Assembly: GCA_902765655.1 (NCBI GenBank)
Contig: CACXAK010000078.1
Span: forward strand, 1-10,942
Source: an uncultured bacterium
GTDB lineage: Bacteria; Cyanobacteriota; Vampirovibrionia; Gastranaerophilales; Gastranaerophilaceae
Length of the DNA: 10,942 bases
Reading direction: 5' to 3'
Both the position numbers and the translations under genes were made by a program. Under the pieces are notes generated by a model. That model saw only the letters and a program-made list of their open reading frames with translations. It had not been told where the DNA came from and did no database searches. Shown here piece after piece: positions 5,792 through 10,942 of the stretch. Every line of letters begins with the position of its first letter. Within the stretch, counting starts at the first letter, position 1.

Positions 5792-7133
5792 ACCGGTAGT
5801 TACAACTAATCCGGCGAGAAACGAATTGATTATAATGGGAACTCAGTCGGATGCTCTTATGGCTCAAAAAATTATTGAGCAATTTGATAAAAAACCTCCA
5901 ATAACAAATTATAAAGTAAACCATGTTACTCCTGCTGAAATGGCCGGCTTAATATGTTCAACATTAATACCTTCATTTATGAGTAACGGGGAAGGTTCTA
6001 CAGGCGGAGCCGCAGGTATCCCTACCGGTTTTGCGACTGATTCATTTGCCGGAAGCGTAGGCGGAGGCAGCGGCAACGCTCTTGCAATCGGAGGAGGAAA
6101 ATTGCTATGCTCAGTTGATCAAAAAGCATCAAATAATGATTTGACCTCTTTGCCATTTAAAAACATGACTGTTTCATATTTTCCAACAATAGGTATGGTC
6201 CAGATTATCGGAGGATCCCCAAGTCAGTTGGAAATGATTAAAGATTATATCGCAGCAAATGACATAAAATCACCACAGGCGTATCTGGAAGTTCAAATTA
6301 TTTCACTGTCTGAATCCGGAAGTAAAACTTTTGATAACACATGGCAATATATGAGCAAAAGTATTTCATTCAATGCTTCAAACGGAATCAGAACAGCAAG
6401 CTCCGGTGGTGGTAAAAATTATCCGATATTCCTGACCGGCCACGGATTTAGTGAAGAAGCAAAAGGAAAAGGCCAATCAACAACCAAAGATGATAACGGT
6501 GATATTAAATACGGACAATGGTCAAACTCTCCGCAATTAATCTGGACAATCAATTATTTGGTTGAGAATAATAAAGGACGTGTTCTTGCAAACCCGAGAA
6601 TACTCATCACAAATGGGCAGCAATCAATTATCGACTTGACATCAGACTATGTAGCCAAAGTTACTTCTCAATACTTGGATTCAACCGGTACCGGTTCATC
6701 TCAGGTTCAAAAAGACTATAGTATTCAGAGCGACAACGGGATTAAAGTAACAATAACTCCGTTTATCAGCCCTGACGGTTATGTAACTATGGATATTAAT
6801 CCTAATTACAGTACTATTGCAGGTCAATTATATACAGAAGGTGAAGTTGAGGGGGAACGAGATTTAGCTGCAACTCTTTTGCAAAGACGAAACCTGACTT
6901 TAAAAGGTATAAGAATTAAAGATGGGGAAACCTTAATTATAGGTGGTATGATTCAGGAAACTGAAACCAAAAACGTAAGTAAAATTCCATTCTTAGGTGA
7001 TTTACCATTTATAGGTATGATTTTTAGAAGTACCGGAACGCAAAGATCTAAAGAAGAGATGGTTATTATGCTTACTCCACAAATAATTATTGATACGGAA
7101 GATGCAACAGAAATAACCGATTTAGATCTTTAA
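5775..7133 (+). CDS. Secretin (PilQ/GspD type), C-terminal portion in the shifted frame
   Basis: This is the rest of the outer-membrane secretin; its first internal start candidates are TTG 5826 and ATG 5835, but no ribosome site supports separate initiation. Joined to the first part it gives about 618 residues. The N1 domain continues (NELIIMGTQSDALMAQKII), followed by a second such domain interrupted by a Gly/Ser-rich insert (about 5976-6102). The secretin domain runs from about 6276 to 7094. It includes QAYLEVQIISL, GRVLANPRILITNGQ, DNGIKVTITPFIS, LKGIRIKDGETLIIGG, the hallmark IPFLGDLPFIGMIF near the end, and EEMVIMLTPQI. Secretins form 12-15-subunit gated rings through which pili or substrates pass. 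Except for the frame change there is no decay, so the gene looks under recent selection. Confidence 0.88.
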   Translation, partial: PGVSSKPVVTTNPARNELIIMGTQSDALMAQKIIEQFDKKPPITNYKVNHVTPAEMAGLICSTLIPSFMSNGEGSTGGAAGIPTGFATDSFAGSVGGGSGNALAIGGGKLLCSVDQKASNNDLTSLPFKNMTVSYFPTIGMVQIIGGSPSQLEMIKDYIAANDIKSPQAYLEVQIISLSESGSKTFDNTWQYMSKSISFNASNGIRTASSGGGKNYPIFLTGHGFSEEAKGKGQSTTKDDNGDIKYGQWSNSPQLIWTINYLVENNKGRVLANPRILITNGQQSIIDLTSDYVAKVTSQYLDSTGTGSSQVQKDYSIQSDNGIKVTITPFISPDGYVTMDINPNYSTIAGQLYTEGEVEGERDLAATLLQRRNLTLKGIRIKDGETLIIGGMIQETETKNVSKIPFLGDLPFIGMIFRSTGTQRSKEEMVIMLTPQIIIDTEDATEITDLDL

Positions 7134-7155
7134 TAAAGATGATCCAAACAGATAA

Positions 7156-9204
7156 ATGAACGAAGTTATATCAAGAATAAAAAACAGTATAGACACAACA
7201 ATAATTGACAAAATGGATAAAACTTCAATGGGTAAAATGAAATTTCTACCTATAAGTATCCGGCAAGGTCAATTATTTGTTGCTATTTCAAAGAAATCTA
7301 ATATGGACAGGATAAGTCAAATTATAAAACGATATTATCCTAATCCGATAAGATTTATGCCAGTTGGCGGCGATGAAGTTTTAAATGAATTATTAAATGA
7401 CTTCGTTAAAGAAGATAATAAAGATGATGATGCGCCTAAAATAGCTCAAAAAAAAGACGCTCCTGTTATGATATCTGAACCGGTCGGAGGCAAGCTCGGA
7501 GAATTACTCATAAAAAAAGGATTAATTACTCAGGAGCAATTAAATGATGCCTTAGCAGAAGCAAAACGCTCAAACGCGCCGGTCGGTTCAACCCTATACG
7601 AAATGGGTTATATAACTCTAGCTGATTTAAAGTCAGCACTTAGTGAACAAACAGGGTATAAGCTCGTTTCAGCAGAGCAATTGCAAGAACAGAAAAGCTA
7701 CATAAACAAGTTACCTGAAGATTTTATACGTACAAATTCGGTTATTCCGATATCTTCTGACGGGAAAACACTGACAGTCGGAGTCTTAAAGCCACTAAAA
7801 CAGGATGTATTAAAAGCAATAATTTATATTACCGGTCAAAATCCAAGACAGCTTTTAATGACTCACTATGAATTTCAAAATTCATTAGAAGTATTTTTCT
7901 CAAAACGTAAAAAACAAACCGAACGTATTCTTGAACAGATTAAAACAGAAACAATTGAATCAGAAATCGAAGCAAGTTTATCAGATCAATTAGATGCAGA
8001 ACTTTTGGATTCTACCGGTACTGTTGCAAAATTCGTAAATCAGATTATTACAAACGCAATAGATAATAAAGTTTCTGATATTCACATTGAACCACGATTA
8101 AGCGGGTATATAGTCAGATACAGAAAAGACGGTATCCTTCAGAAAGCTCTCGACATTCCGGACAAAGCAGAATCCTCAGTTATTACACGTTTTAAAGTTT
8201 TGTCAAGAATGAATATTGCAGAACAAAGACGGCCCCAGGATGGTACCTTTACCCTTCCATATAAAGATATGAATTATGATTTTCGTATCAACACTTTACC
8301 GGTAGCCGGGAAAGAAAAGGTTGTAATCCGTATTTTGGCTCCTGCTGTAAGTTTAAAATCCGAAGATAAAATTATCAAATTGGTCGGAGCAAGTCAATCT
8401 GACCTTGAAGAGATTACAAAAATGGTATCATGTCCAAACGGAATCATATTAACATCAGGTCCGACAGGTTCAGGTAAAACAACTACATTATATTCAATTC
8501 TAAAAAGTTTAAACGATGAATCCGTAAATATTACTACAATTGAAGACCCGATAGAAATTAAACTCGACGGGATTAATCAATCTCAGGTAAACGTAAAAGC
8601 AGGTATTACATTTGCATCTTGTATGCGTGCAATTTTACGTCAGGACCCTGATATTATATTGATCGGTGAAATTCGTGACTATGAAACCTTAGAAACAGCG
8701 ATTTCTGCTGCATTAACAGGTCACCTTGTATTAAGCACAGTCCACACAAACTCTGCGGCTGCTACTGTTACACGTTTAATTGAAATGGGTGCAAAAGATT
8801 ATCTTGTATCATCAACTTTGTCAGGAGTTGTGGCTCAACGTCTAGTCAGAAGATTGTGCGATGACTGCAAAGTTGAATATCATTGTACAAGAGAAGAGGC
8901 AATGCGCATGACACTTGATGAAGATGAAATAGAAACTTTGATGAAAACTCCTATATACAAAGCGGCCGGATGCAACCATTGCAACTTCCAGGGTTACAGA
9001 GGACGTATGGGGGTTTATGAAATAATGCCTATTACAAAAGATATTAAAAAACTCATTGCTCAGGGTGCTCACGATTTGGAAATTGAAGAAAATGCGATTG
9101 GACACGGAATGACAACATTGAGAGAATCATGTATACAACATATATTGCAGGGACACACGACAATAAATGAATTTGTCAGAGTATTAGGTTTGGTGGGCGA
9201 ATAG
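7156..9204 (+). CDS. Type IV pilus / type II secretion assembly ATPase (PilB/GspE family)
   Basis: This hexameric cytoplasmic ATPase powers pilin or pseudopilin polymerisation at the platform protein. The 682 residues include a divergent N-terminal piece (about 28-85), an MshEN/T2SSE N-terminal domain (about 110-175: KLGELLIKKGLITQEQLNDAL) and the N2 domain with SDIHIEPR (307-314). The RecA-like motor follows: Walker A GPTGSGKT (435-442), Asp box TIEDPIE (461-467), Walker B region DPDIILIGEIRD (497-508) and His box TGHLVLSTVHTN (521-532). The tetracysteine zinc site typical of assembly ATPases, not PilT retraction ATPases, is present as Cys568/Cys571 and Cys606/Cys609. The gene starts 22 bases after the secretin stop with no clear Shine-Dalgarno site. 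PilB and GspE cannot be told apart here. Confidence 0.96.
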   Translation: MNEVISRIKNSIDTTIIDKMDKTSMGKMKFLPISIRQGQLFVAISKKSNMDRISQIIKRYYPNPIRFMPVGGDEVLNELLNDFVKEDNKDDDAPKIAQKKDAPVMISEPVGGKLGELLIKKGLITQEQLNDALAEAKRSNAPVGSTLYEMGYITLADLKSALSEQTGYKLVSAEQLQEQKSYINKLPEDFIRTNSVIPISSDGKTLTVGVLKPLKQDVLKAIIYITGQNPRQLLMTHYEFQNSLEVFFSKRKKQTERILEQIKTETIESEIEASLSDQLDAELLDSTGTVAKFVNQIITNAIDNKVSDIHIEPRLSGYIVRYRKDGILQKALDIPDKAESSVITRFKVLSRMNIAEQRRPQDGTFTLPYKDMNYDFRINTLPVAGKEKVVIRILAPAVSLKSEDKIIKLVGASQSDLEEITKMVSCPNGIILTSGPTGSGKTTTLYSILKSLNDESVNITTIEDPIEIKLDGINQSQVNVKAGITFASCMRAILRQDPDIILIGEIRDYETLETAISAALTGHLVLSTVHTNSAAATVTRLIEMGAKDYLVSSTLSGVVAQRLVRRLCDDCKVEYHCTREEAMRMTLDEDEIETLMKTPIYKAAGCNHCNFQGYRGRMGVYEIMPITKDIKKLIAQGAHDLEIEENAIGHGMTTLRESCIQHILQGHTTINEFVRVLGLVGE

Positions 9205-9205
9205 T

Positions 9206-10429
9206 ATGGCAAGATATAATTACACAGCATATAAAAACGGAACAAGCGATATTGTAAAAGGACAGGTTGAAGCGGCAAACCTGCGTGAAGCAAGAACTGA
9301 AATACGTTCAATGGGTTATACCCCAACATCGATTATTGAAGAAAATACAGTATCGCAAAAAGATAAAAACAGTAAAAAAGCTGTTGCCCGTATGCCAAAA
9401 ATGGGATTATCCGAACAAATAGAATTCACATCTACTCTGCAAATACTTGCTGCTGCAGGTATACCTATAATTGAATCTTTAATGTTCATTGAAAATGATG
9501 CGGCTAAATTAAAAATGCGTCAGGTTGCAACAGAATTAAGAAAACAAATTATGAACGGGGGTACTTTTGCCGGGACAATTGCGAAATACCCGGAACAATT
9601 TGGGCACGTATATATCGGCCTTGTTAAAACAGGGGAAGATGCCGGTGAACTTGAAAAAACTTTAGACCGTTTACTCGAACTTTTAAATAAACAGTCAAAT
9701 ATCAGAACCAAGGTAATAGGAACATTAATGTATCCTGCATTTATCATTTTACTTGCAATATTCATCGTCATTGTTATGTTAGTATTTGTATTTCCTGTAT
9801 TTAAAGATATGTTTGATCAGATGGGGATGCAATTGCCATGGATTACCGAGGTACTGATGAATACGGGTATATTCTTAAAACAGAATTGGATTTCAATACC
9901 TGTTGTCTTTGCCGGTGCTATTTTTGGAATAAATTTTCTGTTCAAATGGAAACCGAGTAAATGGAAAATTGATGAATATGTATTGAAAATTCCTTTATTG
10001 TCAAAATTAATTCAATTTGCAAATTTTGCCAACTTTATAGCTGTCATGCAAGTCGCATATGACGCAGGTGTACCAATTCTGGAATGTTTGTATCTTGCAA
10101 ATTTAACCCTGACGAATCACACACTTGAAAAAAGAGTTGAAGAAGCAACATTAAAAATTCAACAAGGTCAGCATTTGTCAGCAGCATTGAGAGCAACCAG
10201 AACAATGCCTAAAATGATTTTGTTTATGATCGCAACAGGTGAACAATCCGGACGTTTGGGCGATATGCTCGGACAGGCAGTAAGTTATATTGATAAAGCA
10301 TTGGACAACACTATCGACTTAATGACGAGAATGATTGAACCAATAATGCTTGTTGTTATAGGAACTATTGTTCTTGTTTTGGCCTCTGCCTTGTACTTAC
10401 CGCTGTTTGCTTCTTATATGGGAATGTAA
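9206..10429 (+). CDS. Inner-membrane platform protein (PilC/GspF family)
   Basis: The platform protein sits in the cytoplasmic membrane, where it couples ATPase rotation to pilin assembly. The 407-residue length is standard. The family's N-terminal cap is present (MARYNYTAYKNG through SMGYTPTSIIEE). Two T2SSF helical-bundle domains follow (about 70-195 and 270-395), each with the repeated hallmark: GEDAGELEKTL (143-153) and GEQSGRLGDML (345-355). Three membrane segments lie near 176-200, 229-246 and 379-402. Only one base separates it from the ATPase stop, with a GGTGGG sequence inside the ATPase end as its ribosome site, so the two are almost certainly co-translated. Confidence 0.96.
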   Translation: MARYNYTAYKNGTSDIVKGQVEAANLREARTEIRSMGYTPTSIIEENTVSQKDKNSKKAVARMPKMGLSEQIEFTSTLQILAAAGIPIIESLMFIENDAAKLKMRQVATELRKQIMNGGTFAGTIAKYPEQFGHVYIGLVKTGEDAGELEKTLDRLLELLNKQSNIRTKVIGTLMYPAFIILLAIFIVIVMLVFVFPVFKDMFDQMGMQLPWITEVLMNTGIFLKQNWISIPVVFAGAIFGINFLFKWKPSKWKIDEYVLKIPLLSKLIQFANFANFIAVMQVAYDAGVPILECLYLANLTLTNHTLEKRVEEATLKIQQGQHLSAALRATRTMPKMILFMIATGEQSGRLGDMLGQAVSYIDKALDNTIDLMTRMIEPIMLVVIGTIVLVLASALYLPLFASYMGM

Positions 10430-10942
10430 ATGATGGAAAAAGTGTATGTTATTACCGGTTCAACGTCAGGCATCGGTAAAGCAATTTTGGAAAAATTGTG
10501 TAATAATGAAGATTCTGTAATTTATGCCGGATATCGTAATGAACAAAAAATACCTTCAGATAACCGAAAAAATGTAAAATATTTTTATATTGATATGAAT
10601 AACAGAGAATCTGTTATTAAGGCAGCCGAATTTATAAAAACTGAAACAAATCATGTTGATACCATAATAAATGTTGCAGGTTCAGTCGTTGCAGGTCCGA
10701 TAGAAAAAATTGATACACAACGACTCAGAGAGCAATTTGATGTAAATACGTTTTCGCATATAGAATTTACACAAAATTTAATGCCTGTTCTTGATAATTC
10801 AAAAATTATAAATATAAGCTCTATGTCGAGTTTTGGGATATTCCCGTTTATAAGTCCTTATTGTGCATCAAAAAGAGCTTTGGATATATTCTTTAATGCA
10901 CTGGAACTTGAAAATCATAAAAATTTAAAAATAATATCTGTA
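10430..10942 (+). CDS. Short-chain dehydrogenase/reductase, 3' end missing
   Basis: The frame runs from ATG 10430 (a second ATG follows at 10433) to the window edge, 171 residues. Classical SDR features are all visible: the nucleotide-binding ITGSTSGIG near residue 8-16, a D-M-N motif after the third strand (YIDMN), NVAG in place of NNAG, the FDVN catalytic-Asn region, the serine motif NISSMSSF and the catalytic YCASK. SDRs are NAD(P)-dependent cytoplasmic oxidoreductases; the substrate cannot be read from this part. The start codon abuts the TAA of the platform-protein gene (10427-10429), and a GGGA in that gene's last codons serves as the ribosome site. It is therefore probably transcribed with the pilus genes, though no functional link is obvious. 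Confidence 0.93.
   Translation, partial: MMEKVYVITGSTSGIGKAILEKLCNNEDSVIYAGYRNEQKIPSDNRKNVKYFYIDMNNRESVIKAAEFIKTETNHVDTIINVAGSVVAGPIEKIDTQRLREQFDVNTFSHIEFTQNLMPVLDNSKIINISSMSSFGIFPFISPYCASKRALDIFFNALELENHKNLKIISV

Overview
This AT-rich window carries two divergent gene blocks around a promoter region near 4080-4383, plus two genes cut by the window edges. The low GC, the diderm-type parts (secretin, parvulin-type extracytoplasmic foldase, lipoprotein) and the style of the secretin N-terminal domain suggest a gut-type Gastranaerophilales/Melainabacteria (non-photosynthetic relatives of Cyanobacteria). That placement rests on remembered family resemblance. Another low-GC diderm is possible.

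Layout. At 1-846 (+) lies the 3' part of a SurA/PrsA-like peptidyl-prolyl isomerase. It converges on a minus-strand block at 876-4079, read gmk -> coaBC -> Nif3-family protein -> polytopic membrane protein (DUF4013-like). The first three genes overlap and the fourth follows after 9 bases, so they look like one operon. A perfect inverted repeat flanked by A and T runs (860-894) can end transcription from both sides; the stop codon of the membrane-protein gene sits in its loop.

The plus-strand block from 4384 encodes a type IV pilus / type II secretion assembly core: a PilP/GspC-like lipoprotein, an outer-membrane secretin (PilQ/GspD type), the assembly ATPase (PilB/GspE) and the inner-membrane platform protein (PilC/GspF). 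These should span the envelope together, with the ATPase on the platform in the cytoplasm and the lipoprotein linking to the secretin. Directly behind, starting at the base after the platform-protein stop, is a short-chain dehydrogenase/reductase that runs off the window.

The main anomaly is a one-base frame change in the secretin gene at or near a CCC-T sequence (5774-5777). Both halves are otherwise intact and highly family-like, and removing one C gives a continuous protein of about 618 residues. A sequence error or a recent mutation is the most likely cause. Ribosomal +1 slippage is possible because CCC followed by T is a known slip-prone configuration. I saw no CRISPR array, insertion sequence, tRNA or rRNA, and no clearly new defence or biosynthetic system.
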